The notes under the pieces were generated by a model that saw only the letters and a list, made by a program, of their open reading frames with translations, did not search any database and had not been told where the DNA came from. The position numbers and the translations under genes were made by a program. A stretch of DNA of 64,000 nt from Cephalotrichum gorgonifer (taxonomy: Eukaryota > Ascomycota > Sordariomycetes > Microascales > Microascaceae). Below, piece by piece: positions 1 through 12,265 of the stretch; the stretch's first letter is position 1, and every line of letters starts with the position of its first letter. The stretch is taken from contig ONZQ02000002.1 of the NCBI GenBank assembly GCA_900312665.1, positions 598,441-662,440 on the forward strand, read 5' to 3'.

Positions 1-901
1 GCAGTGGAGGGGTAGGTGGGGTGTCGCGTAAGGGGTATTATTCGGCGCCGGCGCATTAAAGTAGTTTCAAACCGAGCTTCAATATTTCCTTTTCCTCTAG
101 AAAACCAACCCCCACTTCGACGACCGCCGGTCCGAGTCGGCGCGGGTTGTACCCCATGGCTCTTAGAGACCTTTACCCCAAATGGAGCTTATTCTATTAG
201 CGCTAATAGTAGTTACATGGCACAAGTACTCGTAGGCACGAGGGTGGTTGATTGCAGGAGCAAGTTTTGCGTCGAGTTGAACTAGCTACCGCGCCAATGG
301 TAACGTTGAATCTCTCGGGATTTCGGACAAAGACGACCCCTCCATGGTCGTTACATTTGGAGGGGCAGCAAAAATCTGGCAAAAAGCGGCCCGAGAAGAC
401 TCCACCCACTGAATAGCGCAGAGTGAACAATAATCTTAGTCATCCCTTGTTGACTACTCCATACTCAGTAAAGCATTACTGGTCGTCCCCCGACATACGG
501 AGTAGGCCGCTGGTATTATTAAAGCTACTAACAGAAGTCACTTACGGCTAAACTCCGGATATATCGGATCCAGGCCGCCACCTCCACTCCCTCCCTACAA
601 GCCACAACCACTATTCATTGGGAGTGGAGAGCCTCAAGCTCCAGCAACCGCAAACCGCCTACCAGTGACTTCACGAACCATCGAGAGCGCATCACAGCAC
701 CAACCATTCGCACCCCTTTTCATCAGTTTACGCGTATAATCCGACTCGTATATCGCCACGCTATTAGAAGAACCACCGTATGACTCCCAAGGCGAAAAAT
801 TGACGCGACACCGACCCCCGACCCCGACCTCCTCGTGTACCCTGGAAACGTCATCCCCTGGGGCGGGCCCTCCTCCGCCCACGTCGTCAACCGTGGACGA
901 A
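1..901. other. Upstream region of ADA2, no gene seen
   Basis: No convincing coding region. Open frames here are short, proline- and serine-rich and without a recognisable domain. The distal part must hold the ADA2 promoter and 5' UTR. It contains one copy each of two short words that recur in other non-coding parts of the window: GTACTCGT near 226 and TACGGAGTA near 496. Confidence 0.6.
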
Positions 902-2730
902 ATGGGCGTTATCCGCAAGAAGACCGCTGTGAGGGGCGGCGAAGGCGGCGTCAAGTATCACTGCGATGTGTGCTCTGCCGACATTACCTCTACAGTACGT
1001 AACTCAACCCTCCCTCGACCGCCCGATATCAATATCAGACAGAGCACTCCAGTCCAGTCCAAATCTTGTCGCAGCATCCATGATTCACAACCCCCTCCCT
1101 ACCCCTACTCCCCACGCCCAGAGTCACGCTGAAGGCCGAACACCAATCCGAGACCGTATTTAATCATCACCCGCGCACGCCTCCCTCGATAGACCCACTA
1201 ACTGTGTTGCCATCTCAGGTCCGGATCCGATGCGCCCACAGCGCCTGCAGTGACTACGACCTCTGCGTCCAATGCTTCGCCAACGGCGAATCAAGCGCCG
1301 CTCACCGCCCAGAATCGCACCCCTTCCGCGTAATCGAACAGAACTCCTTCCCCATATTCGAACGCGACTGGGGTGCCGACGAAGAGCTCCTCCTCCTTGA
1401 GGGCGCCGAGATCTACGGCCTAGGGTCCTGGGCCGACATCGCGGACCATATCGGCGGTTTCCGCCACAAAGACGAGGTCCGCGACCACTACCTAAGATCC
1501 TATGTCGACTCCTCGCGATTTCCGCTCCCCGAGCGGTGCAGCCCGGACGACATGGCCCTCGCGGAGGAGGTGGGGCGCGAGGAGTTCCAAGCGAAGAAAA
1601 AGAGGAGGATAGAGGAGCGCAAGGAGGCGCAGAAGAACGCGCCCGCACTCCAGCCGAAGACAAAACCCACAGCCTCCGTCCCCTCGTGTCACGAGATCCA
1701 GGGGTACATGCCCGGCCGCCTCGAGTTCGAGACAGAGTACGCCAACGAGGCCGAGGAGGCCGTCCAGCTGATGCAGTTCGACCCGGGAGACGGCACGAAC
1801 CCGCGCACGGGCGAGATCGACCCAGAGATGGAACTCAAGCTCACGGTGATGGAGATCTACAACTGCCGGCTCACGCAGCGCGCGGAGCGCAAGATGGTGA
1901 TTTTCGAACACAACCTCCTCGATTACCGCGAGAACATAAAGGTCGAGAAGAAGCGCACGCGCGAGGAGCGCGACCTCGTGAACAAGACCAAGCCCTTTGC
2001 GCGCGTCATGAATGGGCCGGACTACGAGAGCTTCGCGCAGGGCATCGTCGACGAGCTGAACCTCCGGCAGGCCATCGCCCAGCTACAGGAGTGGCGCAGC
2101 CTGAGGATAGGAGACCTCCGCAGTGGGGAGCGGTACGAGACGGAAAAGGCTCAGCGGGCCGCGCGTGCGGTGCCCATGGGCTCGATGGACCGCGATAGGC
2201 TCGCGACGTCACAGCGCAAGGGGCAGTCTGCGGCGCCAGAGCCGCCGAGCGGGTCAGCGCTGCTTGTCGCACCGGAGCTGCCGATCCGGTCGGCAGCGTC
2301 ACCTAACGGTATCGCTGGCGGGGACATGAACGGCGGGGTGAAGCAGGAACAAGCTGCTACGAACGGGACGTCGAACGGGGTGACGAACGGGGCGAGTAGT
2401 ATCGTGGTTTCGGGCGGCGGGGCTGCGGGTCCCATGACGAGGCAGCGCGCGAACCCGCAGCCGCTATCGGGCGTGACGCCCATCTCGTTAACACAGGACA
2501 ATGCGCCGGACCTGCACCTGCTCACTCCTGAGGAGGTGAAGCTGTGCGAGGTGGTGAGGCTGCAGCCGAAGCCGTACCTGATGATCAAGGAGCAGATACT
2601 CAAGGAGGCGATGAAGGGGAACGGGACCCTGAAGAAGAAGCAGGCGCGGGAGATATGTAGGCTGGATTCTCAGAAGGGGGGCAGGATATTCGACTTCTTC
2701 ATCAACTCTGGATGGGTTGGGAAGGCTTAG
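902..2730 (+). CDS. ADA2: Transcriptional adaptor ADA2 (SAGA/ADA histone acetyltransferase complexes)
   Basis: Ada2 bridges the Gcn5 acetyltransferase to the SAGA and ADA complexes in the nucleus and stimulates histone H3 acetylation. The model has exon 1 at 902-994, an intron at 995-1218 (gtacgt...cag) and exon 2 at 1219-2730, giving 534 aa, close to other filamentous-fungal Ada2 proteins. An N-terminal ZZ zinc finger starts at about residue 18 with CDVC in exon 1 and continues in exon 2 with further Cys and His residues, so the intron splits the finger and confirms the splice. A SANT/Myb domain follows at about residues 70-120 (WADIADHIGGF region), then the conserved middle region with GYMPGRLEFETE. 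A Gly/Asn/Ser-rich linker precedes a C-terminal SWIRM domain at about 445-534 (LHLLTPEEVKLCEV onward). ATG 902 was chosen because homologs begin MGVIRKKTA. Nothing abnormal is seen. Confidence 0.95.
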
Positions 2731-3565
2731 TCAAACGATCTCTAACCCCTTGGGAGCTCGCAGTATCTCCGTTTGCCAGTCGCGGAGAAGATGTACTAGG
2801 TTGGTTTTTTGTGTTTCTTAGTTCTGGAGTTGGGCAGAGGGCGGTGTTGGGGGGTATGGAATGTCTTGCACTTTGTCTTTACCTGGGAGCTTGAGCGAGC
2901 TCTAGTTTTTACGATGGCGAAGGGGAGGTTCGGGTACGATTCATGTTAGCGATACCAGCAAAAGATATTCAGACTTGCATATTATATCCGGAGGGTCTCC
3001 CTGTACTGAGAGTGATTCTAATCGCGTTGTGGTCGGGGACTTGCTGTGTATACTAGTAAGACCTGGGCCGGGGGGGCAATGGATGAAATGTCTGATCCTG
3101 AATAGCTCCTCCTCAAGCCCCGACGACATGTTGGGATTGTTGGGCAGGGCTTCTTCACAGTGCTATTAATCCGACCGGTGCTACCGATGAGTAGGTTCGC
3201 GCTATCAACGAACGGCGCGGCAGGGACCGAAACCTTCAGTTCCCAAGCGCCCACCTTAAATCACCGTCTTCCCGATATCGCGGCTCCTGTCCCTCCCACC
3301 AGCCTATTTCTTCGTTCTTATTTTCCTCCGTCACACCAAGACAAACATTTTGTTTTCTTCAGTTCCTTGAACACGCTCGCCCCCACCTCGAATCCTCTCT
3401 CGTTTACAGAATCCTTTCGTTGACGCACATGAAGGTGTGAAGTGTGGAGTGAAAAAAAAAAGGCTGACTCTCCCCAACCACTCAACACGCGCCTCAAGAA
3501 AAAGAACCGACCAAGCTCCAATTTTTTTCTCTCACGAAATCCTACTCACTCCCCAAACGACCAAG
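2731..3565. other. Intergenic ADA2 to Cdc25-like gene
   Basis: Holds the ADA2 3' UTR and the promoter and 5' UTR of the next gene. A/T-rich tracts and a pyrimidine-rich stretch lie just before the ATG at 3566. No gene or RNA is recognised. Confidence 0.5.
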
Positions 3566-4109
3566 ATGGTAAACGTCGCGTCGCTGCAGCGCATGCCCGC
3601 GAAGACGCTCTCCGAGCTCATTCTGGCAGAGGCAGGGACCGAGGACAAGAGCTATGCCATAATCGATGTCCGCGACCATGGTAGGCCACTTCCTTCCTCC
3701 GCCTTTACATACATAGCTTCCCCCAACCCCGTCTCCCACCTCTCTCCCAAGCTTCAACTGGACTAACTTCGTTCAAGACCACCTAGGCGGCCACATCAAG
3801 ACATCCACCCACGTCCCCTCCGCAACCCTCGAGGCCTTCCTCCCCACCCTCCTCCGCACCCTCGCCCCCAAGCGTACAGTCATCTTCCACTGCGCCCTTT
3901 CCCAGCAGCGAGGGCCTAGCGCCGCGCTGCGCTATCTCCGCGAGCGGGAGAAGAAGGCGGGCGGCCCGGCGGCGGAGACCGCCGAGATCCCCGCAGAACA
4001 GCAGGCGGTCTACGTCCTAGACTTGGGCTTCGTGGGCTGGGCGAGGGAGTACGGGTCCGACGAGCGGCTGACAGAGAACTTCAGGAAGGAGCTTTGGGAG
4101 GATTACTGA
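3566..4109 (+). CDS. Cdc25-like / rhodanese-domain phosphatase (Ibp1/Ych1/Arr2 type)
   Basis: A small single-domain protein of 148 aa in two exons, 3566-3680 and 3778-4109. The intron at 3681-3777 ends in a less common AAG acceptor, with a good branch-point match (GACTAACTT) 12-20 nt upstream. The protein opens with a rhodanese helix and strand (AIIDVRDHDHLGGHIK) and carries the phosphatase/rhodanese loop HCALSQQR, a C-x5-R signature. This matches the Cdc25-like group containing fission-yeast Ibp1 and budding-yeast Ych1 and Arr2, which are small phosphatases or arsenate reductases. The loop length supports phosphatase or arsenate reductase over sulfurtransferase activity, but the substrate cannot be told from sequence. 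No arsenic-resistance genes lie nearby. Confidence 0.88.
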
Positions 4110-5525
4110 GCTTGAAGAGGGGGCTCTATTCTAGTACGGATTTTTTTTCCCGCTCCTTGGGGCGAGGCCGCGCGGAGCGCGCCGACACGGTGCCGTGCTA
4201 TTTGCTCGTTTCTCTTGACGTCGAGGGCACATCAGGAGGAGAGACATCCTCGGAGAGAGCCGGGGGAGGGGGGAGGGAGGGCTGACCCTGAGGCATATGG
4301 AGACTCTGCAGACTCTAGTCGAACGTCTCTTCGGGTGAATCAGTGGCTGTATTCCCAGCCCCGGGGGCGCTTCTCCATGTAAAGGGTGACCGCTGAGGCC
4401 CAGAACCGTAAGCTGCTGCGCCGCTGAGTCCGGTCTACCCCATGTCCGAGCCTGCAAGGCTCGGCCTCGGGCTACCACTCCCCTGGGACGTCGTTTTTGT
4501 ACGCGCGGCCGAAGCACATTCTATACCCAATATAATACGATGGAATCTCACCTTGGACTTGTGCTCGCGCCTGTCCGGCGAAAATGGGAGGGTATGGGCT
4601 TGTACCCGTCAAAACCATCCCGGCTGGATGTTATATATCCCATCCATTACTGTATATGTTGAAGAGTGAGAAACGTCCGATGGGACCCGTGTCATGTAGT
4701 CACTGACGACAGCCACCTTTGCCCATGCTCCCCTCCCAACATCCCCCACGCTGATCGCCCCCCGGCCATTGCCCCTTCCGTCTCCGCACTTCCAGCCGCT
4801 GCCTGCCGGGCGGCGCCCCCCCCCTACCCTACCCTTTTCTGACCCTCCTCCGACCCGCGCCCCCTGGTCTGGCCCATCAACGCCACCAACCACAACAGCC
4901 AAGCTATCCCCCCCACCACCACCACCACCGGCTTTACCATACAGAATTCCGGGCCGCTCCCGCCCTCCCTACCTCGAAAGCGTCGGGACGCGGAAATGGC
5001 GTCAGGACCCAACAGAGCTGGGCTCCCCCTCCAGTCTCGACGTAACCAACGGACCCAACATTGTAGGCGCACGGGAGCAATTCCGACAGGGAAAGAGTAA
5101 GATAGCCGGAACCAAGACGTGTGGTACCCTCCCTCCCTCTTCCTCCTCCTCCCTCAAATAAAAACGTCGGCCCAGCTCCAAGGGCCCAATAATATGATAC
5201 GTCACCATGTGCATGCGTCCTCGTTCTCACCTGTGGTTCTCGTGCGCAACTTGCGGCTACCCGCAAAGTCCCCACGCCACGGCTATCGCTCGATACGAAC
5301 TGTCCTCGGAAAGCGCGCTACCACTCCGTACATGACACGGTTGTCTATCTGACAGCTTCATGTCTCGTCTAGGGTGGGAGGGAGGTGCATCAACGTGCCA
5401 AAACGGCCACGCATCCCAGCACCCGGACGGCAGGTTCATGTGCGCGACATGTAACGCCGCCTTCCCCGGCCACGAGTCTCAGGCCCCCCGGTCACGGTGG
5501 ATGGTTAGTTAGCAATGACAAAAAA

Positions 5526-5561
5526 NNNNNNNNNNNNNNNNNNNNNNNNNNNNNNNNNNNN
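5526..5561. other. Assembly gap (36 N)
   Basis: A run of 36 undetermined bases inside non-coding DNA, preceded by an A run. Confidence 0.99.
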
Positions 5562-6394
5562 GGGGTCGGACATCGCTGGACTACAGACGTGCAAAAAACA
5601 GGGTATGGACGGATGCATGGACAGCTGTCTTTTGACCGGGGTGGCCCCTGTTGACCCACGCGTGTGCCCAGACAAGAATAGTGCCCAACCGTTGTTCGCT
5701 GCTGGTGCCTTCGGCTCTCGACCCCCTCTTTTATTCCCACGCCGTTCCATTTCTCAGACAGTTGCGGCATACATGACGTGATGTTGTGCAGCGGTCCGAG
5801 GTCTGGGAGCTGGGCGAGAAGCTGGTTGGTCAATGGTCAAAACCTGTGCGTTCCGGCCGAGTCCTGCCTGTCAGACTGATGGGTCCTTTTGGGGAGGGGG
5901 GCGTTCCTCAGGAAGATAATATTCTTGCTCTTACTAGACCAGTCACAGCATTGAGCTCTTCTCTAGCTACGACTATGTACGTGTCTAAATGAAGAGTCCA
6001 GTTGCCACTCCAGCCTTTCCTAGCTTACATTTCCTCCCCCACCCCAAGCCAGCCCCAAGCCAGAGGTTCCGGCTCGTTCACCATCTTGCTATTCGCTGAT
6101 TCCAATAAGATAGGTAAGCGAAGCGTAGATCAAAAGCGGCGTTCCACATTAGCTCTAGACTAGCCCGTAAAGTGACAGCGGATATCGCCTGGCACTCGCC
6201 TTTTACCACACCCACTCGCACGAGGGACGCAACCCTATCATGCGAGGTTAGGTTAGCAAAGAGAAAGAATCAGGAGAAGGGAGTGACTCGGCGAGTCCAA
6301 GCATCACGACTCAGCCTGGCTTCATCCAGCTCCCCAATAATGACAGTATCCGGGCTTTCGAAAGGGCCTCCGCGAGAACCGCGAGAACATCTCG

Positions 6395-6443
6395 CCCTCA
6401 CACCTCCGAGTTGAGAGAATATACCACCCTCACACCTCCGAGT
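6395..6443. repeat. Direct repeat, two exact 17-bp copies
   Basis: CCCTCACACCTCCGAGT occurs at 6395-6411 and again at 6427-6443, 32 bp apart. It is in non-coding DNA and its function is unknown. Confidence 0.8.
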
Positions 6444-7171
6444 CGAAGCGGAGTTCACCAGCTTGGATGACATGGCCGAGTAATACGCTACTGCAGGTAA
6501 CCAGGATCATGCTTACTAGCCTCGTAACAAGTCGGAAGAGGAAATAATAAAGGCATTCAAGTCGAGTATCAGGGTGCAAGCCCCTCACCTTCCAACACGG
6601 AGCAGAGGTCCCGTGCCAAAGTAATGATAGATATCCGGAGAAACCGCGAATGACGAACAAGGTTAAGAGACCGGTCTTTCACTGCCAGCGCAGAATATCC
6701 AGATCCTCGCCAAGCAGTGGGGCAAGGGTTTCCGCGAATAGCGAGAGCACCATGACGGCGATTGCGGCAAAGGCATGTTTGTATGCGGAATGCGAGCCAT
6801 CGTCAAGACCCATGTTCCTCGAGAACCCTGTAAAGTCCAGCCAATCCGAGTGGCTGGCGTCGGACTGGCCGCCGGCCAGGGCTCTTTTTGGGGGGATGGT
6901 CTCCGATGTTGCATGAATTTCTAGCGGTGAAGGCCTAGGGTATATTACATTCTCCCCACCGAGGTCCCCGCGAATCCGACGCTGCAGAATGGGGCGATGG
7001 CGAAGGTGCATAAGTGCCTCCTCTGCTTCTGGACTCGCGCGTGTTACGAGTAGCTCCACTGGTGACGAGGAGCTGCAACGCTTGGCGAAAGGGCGCATTT
7101 GTACTGCCGTTGATCACCGTTCCATGTGAAGGAGGGGAGACAATGGTTTTGTTTGGGGGAAGAAGAAAGAA

Positions 7172-7182
7172 GGGGGGGGGGG
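7172..7182. repeat. G homopolymer tract (11 G)
   Basis: An uninterrupted G run in the non-coding region, one of several G/C tracts longer than 10 in the window. Confidence 0.9.
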
Positions 7183-10100
7183 TGAATCCGTTTTTGATCA
7201 CTGAAGATTGATAAGTATTACCTGAAGAATCAAGATAGAAGTACGAATTAGAAGCAAGGATGGAGAGGGGGTGAGACATGGATGGCAGCATGCCCTGCGA
7301 GGTTGGGACTGGCCTATTATGGAGGATGGAAGAAAAAAAGCTCCAAGTAGTATTCACTCGTGCGAATAGAAAGCGACGCTACCTTCTCTTCAGCTCTCTT
7401 GGGGACCCAAACATTATCCACCGGGGGGGTTGTATCTAGAGAATTGTGTTGTCCTTCATACCACTACTACGGTACTACTGTGGTGTTGTAGCTATGTATA
7501 AAAACCCCAGCCTCTGTCTGGGCTTCCCATGTCCGAATTAACCCTAGGAAGGTGCGGATGGCGATCGGCGGGTATACGTCCCGTCCCGAACGCCCGAGGG
7601 AAGGAGATATGGGGAAGGTGGGGGCCGTTCTAGAAGAAGCAGGGGTTCCCTGTCCTTGGTTTTAGGGGTCTCGAAAGCTTATTACGCAGACACGGGCACT
7701 TGTATCCGCCCCTGTACAAGGTATTCCAATTCTGTCCCAACGGACAGCAGCACCACCACCCCTCTGGTCCATGGTCCCGGTTCCTCCTTCCCTCTGTATC
7801 TCGGGTGGACAATCACATACATCGCCTGGCTACATGCTCTCAATGTTAAAGTGACAGGTCACCTGCCATGCTCTTTTAGTTTCTTCCCGCATTTTTAGAC
7901 AGACGTGTAGCTCGTGCCTAACCCATGACGGAAAGGCAGCCGCCGTATTCTCATTCTCGCAGCCACTCTCGAGAGGCATCAGCACCTGGCAGACGAATCC
8001 GTCCTCCTCCTCGGCCTAATTCACTCTTAGCGCCTTCCCAGAACATGCCTGCTGGCTTGGATCGACAGTTTTGCCTTCCGTATCCTACGAGTAATGTCCA
8101 GTTGTGGTATCCATCTGCATCGGCTTTCTTTCTCTCGGGGACCACCTTTCCTTCTAAGTTAGTACTTCTTGCAAGGGACTTTTTTGGACACGGGTAGAGT
8201 ACGACTACAAGTACAGTCGGAAAGGTCATGGCGGGTCCGGACGGTTTGACCCTTGTTGGAGACCCCTCTTGTCGGTGCTTTTTCGGGCGATTCAGTCAGC
8301 CACGACCGACGGCATCGTGTTCCGGGGGGGTGTTAGGGCCCAAGCCCTCGGGTTCAAGCTCTGGGAAAGTATCCATGTCTGTCCATCTGAAGGTCAGACG
8401 GACTGCATGTGGCTCCCGAATTGTCTTACCCCCCGTCCAAGTTCAAAACTGCTGGACGGTAACACCACCTGGGCAGCCTTTCCTAATCTTCATGTGCGTC
8501 ATCCAACGGGATAGCTACTACCTACTTCCCCGAGATACCGCCTCGGCTACTCTAGATGGCAATTATTGGAGAAGTAACTTACCCCCTCCCCCCTGGGCGT
8601 GCTTTCCTAACCCTTGTTACGCTAATGCTAATGTGGGGCGAGGGGGAGATGGGATGGCAAGAGCTACCATTGTCAACCCACCCTTCACAGGCAAAACATA
8701 CATGCACCACATCTCTTCCTGCCTACTGGTTCGACTGAGACTACTTGTGATCTCATAATACTCACTTCTTCAGCCCCCTACCCCCCCCCCTTTCCCACCC
8801 CAAGAATGATGTCCACCTTCTTGAAGCACGCAGACGTCCGACAAGGCGAGCTGGAGAACGAGTAGGAACAACCCTCTCAATTAAATTAAGATTGTGATTC
8901 ATGAACTTCGGACCTGACAGAATGTGTGTCGCACAACATCCGGCGACATCCATATTACTACTCCATCTCCCCAATGCGACCTGAGCCTGCAGCAGGACTT
9001 TCTCTCCTGTGACACTCACTCCATTGGATGTCTCGAGACTTCCATTGGTCAAGAGCAGCATTGCATCCATTTAGGGTGGCCAGCCACCTGAGTTGAAGGA
9101 GAGCAAAGGAAACGCGCAACGGGGAATACGAGCTGGCTGTGGGAAGATAACCACCACGACCTTGGCCTGTGCCAATCCATAGCCTTCTACCCTCTCCAAC
9201 CACCCCGTTGCACGACATGAGCTAGCGCCTCAACGCTTAGGTGCTTGAGAGTAACACCTGGGTCGAAATCCTGAATTCTTGCTCTGCTGCCATGCACCCA
9301 AGGCCTAACGGCCACACCGCTGCAAGGATATGAGCCCTGACCTGCCCGGACTGAACGCGCCGAATCTCGATGCAGAGAGTCCCGCGAGAATGTCCGAACC
9401 TGCCCAGAGTGGAGTCCACCCACTTGCCGACCAAGTTTACGGGTACGAGTACACCCGTCGTGGCACGTGTCCTGTTCGAGCTCTTGTCTTCTCCGCCCTC
9501 ATCTACACGCATCTAAATGCGGTCCGCCATCCACCATCCATTCGTCCCTCCATCCGCCTTGCCCATTTGCCGTTTGCGGACTGTGTTGCTCTTGCATCTG
9601 GGGCGGTGCATCCAGCATATTTCTACTCTCTTTACTCGCAAAAGGCATGGTTTCGTCCCGTTAACCCATTCTTCGCACAATCTCAAGCATAATTCCCCAA
9701 GGCTTGCCTACCTCCAAATCTCCATCTCCATCCCGTTATCCTGTTTCTTTTTGTTATACGTGTCATCCTGCTATACACGAGTACACAGCTGTCGTCCGCT
9801 CCGCATCAGATCCGATCCGAGACTGGACTGGACCATTCCAAAGAGCCCTCCTCCGTACCATACCCGTTGTGGATAGGGCTTCCGCCGAATCCACGTATCG
9901 AGCAAGTGCGCCATACCATCCCCTCATCCTCGAGGTATTACAAGAATCCACTGGGGGCGCAATGTGGGGGAGCCTCTCCCGCGGGCCCCGATATACTCCA
10001 ATTAACCTATCAAGGGTGGACACCTTAACCGTAAACCCTCGGCCCCATCGCTTCCTTCTAGTGCCACGAGTGTGGAGAAAAATAATGCACTTACGGATCC

Positions 10101-10202
10101 TTTTGGATTTTTGTTCCATATCCCACATCCTCGCTTCGGAGGAGGGGAAGGAGGGGGTCATGACTAGTCAGTTATTGGCTGCTCAAACTCTCTGTTTTGC
10201 TT

Positions 10203-10500
10203 GGTCCCTTCCTCTCGGTAACTGATATCTCCAGAGATACCGCGAGCCGGAACGGAGCTAGATTCGTTGAAACCAGCACTCGTAATAGGCCAACACTCCG
10301 ACCCAGCATGAAGCCCGCTGTTGTTTCCTCTCCTACCACGAGTCAAGGTTACCTTGGCCGTTATTTGGGCCTCCCCCCCCCACCCTATTTCACACCACGT
10401 TCACACACCATCAGGCTTGCGAATGGTAATTTGTTGGCTACTTAAGCCCTCTATGTCTTCCCTGGTTTCTTTCTCTTGGTAGCAGATGTCTCTAGAGATA
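10203..10500. repeat. Diverged direct-repeat pair (10203-10239 and 10464-10500)
   Basis: Two 37-bp copies start 261 bp apart and align without gaps at 29 of 37 positions. Seven of the eight differences are transitions; all five C/T differences have C in the left copy and T in the right. Weaker similarity extends about 28 bp upstream, from the TTGGCT words near 10175 and 10434. The duplicated segment is unidentified. Confidence 0.65.
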
Positions 10501-10766
10501 TACCCACCAAAAAACAAACGTTCCCTCAGTTACCTAGGCGCCATGTCTAAAGTGGCTCCATGCAAAACGAATTCTCCCCCCGGTGCCGTTAGTGCAGACA
10601 GTAGACGACGTGGGGCGTCCTCACCTGGCCTAGTTCGAACACGTCTTCCCCCCCCTCCCATACTCATGCGTCTATTACTGGCCTGGCGTCTGTTGCTAGC
10701 CTAGATGGTGTGTTCCGATATTCATACACCTCACCGGTGTCCGCTCGGGGCAAAGCTCGGTCTAAG

Positions 10767-10779
10767 CCCCCCCCCCCCC
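10767..10779. repeat. C homopolymer tract (13 C)
   Basis: An uninterrupted run of 13 C in non-coding DNA. Confidence 0.9.
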
Positions 10780-12083
10780 GATTCTGGCCTGGACAATCAT
10801 CCCCCCCTTCCCTCTCCAATCACTCCATAGTACACCCCACCTACCTAGCGCTCCCAATTCCTAGGATGAGCAGGGAGAATCAGGTGCGAAAGTCCGCTAG
10901 GGGCCCTAGATTAGCAGATATTCTACTTAGAATTGGCCTATTCTCTGCCCTCACCGACATGCCTACGGTTTCGCCTGTAAGAGAGCATTCCCTCCCTCTC
11001 CTCTTTGTCTTGCCCCCACCCTGTTGAACCTCCCCTACTTCGCTTGGTTGATGCACGTTGCATCCCACACCTTGGGTCTCCGCCCTGATTCTCCGACCTT
11101 ACTATACCAGCCGCCTCTTGTTTCCCCGTCTGCATTGTATAACCCCACCGGAGCTAGAGTATTGGAGGAAATGCTCCGTAAAGTGGATTATATCCAAGTT
11201 GAGTGGAGGGTGGCAGGGATCTGAGATATATTCCTACCCCCGAGTGACGTGTCTCCTACCGAATGCATGCCGCAACGCTTTCTGACCCGACCATTTTCAC
11301 GGCCTCGTCTCCAGTCCGGCCACTCCCCAGACCTGACATTGCCACATATTGGGTCAATTCAAGAATGAGGAGTACGTACTGATTCCAGGACAGTATCCTG
11401 CGAATTTCATAGCTTGGCTCCAGCTGTTCCAGCCATGGCTGCCGCGATTAGCCTAAGGCGAAGCTCCGCAAACGGGCTCTCCCCCAGTTACAACAAGAGA
11501 AACGATGTTCTAATCGGTTCCATCCACGCCGAATGCCACATATCTGGGATACATGCCGCATGGCCATCCCCCAGAGGCCACCACTTGCGCCATGTGGAGT
11601 ACATGTTGCTTCGTCTGGGAATATCCACCTCCTCACCGTACCCACCGACGTATACCCCCGTGGTTCAACGGTTGCTGCATGGGCGTCTTATTTCCACAAT
11701 GGTCCAAACACACCCCCGGTGCCGACGGAGGTGCCTTTAACCCCCGGGACCTGTATCCACCCCAGTGCAGACCCACCTGAACGGGCCCCCCTTCAAGCTA
11801 CCGTGGGGTGATGTGGTAGCCAGTTGGACGGGGAACTGATCCGTACATCTCCGGGCGCAGTAGCCTCACGAATAATATCTCATTATATCCTCTAGGTCGG
11901 CTTCTCGGTTACATTGTGCAGGAGAGCTAGGAGGTATTCGAATCTAGACTGACGAGCTACCCTGGAGAGCTTCCACCCCCATCGGCACAAGTCTCTGCAT
12001 CGTTTCTAGTCCAGTGTCTAGTTCAGTAGCGGGACACCATCATGTCCCATTCCCAGCTTATCTCCCTTCCACCAGATCTCCAT

Positions 12084-12090
12084 TATAAAA
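12084..12090 (+). promoter_or_regulatory. TATA box of the polyketide synthase gene
   Basis: A TATAAAA match lies about 180 bp upstream of the PKS start codon, inside the only sizeable promoter space and on the coding strand. It is a good candidate core promoter element. If it is used, the 19-bp tandem repeat falls in the 5' UTR. Confidence 0.5.
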
Positions 12091-12160
12091 CCGCATGACT
12101 CCACCACCCGAATTCCTCGTCTGCTGTCCGACTCATCATACCCGACTTACTGAAACCATC

Positions 12161-12226
12161 TTAGCCTTATCCTGAACAGTTGGCCTTATCCTGGACAGTT
12201 AGCTTTATCCTGGACAGTTAGCCTCC
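12161..12226. repeat. 19-bp tandem repeat, about 3.4 copies, before the PKS start
   Basis: Units start at 12161, 12180 and 12199, with a partial fourth from 12218. The core is CCTTATCCTGGACAGTT. Units differ from one another only by single transitions (A/G and C/T). The array ends about 40 bp before the PKS ATG at 12266 and about 75 bp after the TATA box, so it is probably in the 5' leader. It could be a protein-binding array, a leader element, or a simple slippage product. Confidence 0.9.
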
Positions 12227-12265
12227 CCCACCACCCCCTTCCATAGTTTCAACACCACCGCCGCC

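Larger units (their letters stand above)
4110..12265. other. 8-kb gene desert upstream of the polyketide synthase
   Basis: No open frame in this stretch shows a domain, a family resemblance or a plausible spliced structure. The longest (such as 8228-8758, 176 codons) are low-complexity. It is not strongly AT-rich, so it does not look like a heavily RIP-mutated transposon island. It holds an assembly gap, a 17-bp direct repeat, G and C homopolymer tracts, a diverged direct-repeat pair (10203-10239 and 10464-10500), an isolated TATAAAA near 7497, and the PKS promoter at its right end. Non-coding RNAs cannot be excluded. Confidence 0.55.

Noticed and set aside
8228..8758. 176-codon frame upstream of the polyketide synthase, considered as a cluster gene
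   Set aside because: No domain, and a Pro/Ser-rich low-complexity sequence. It looks like a chance frame.
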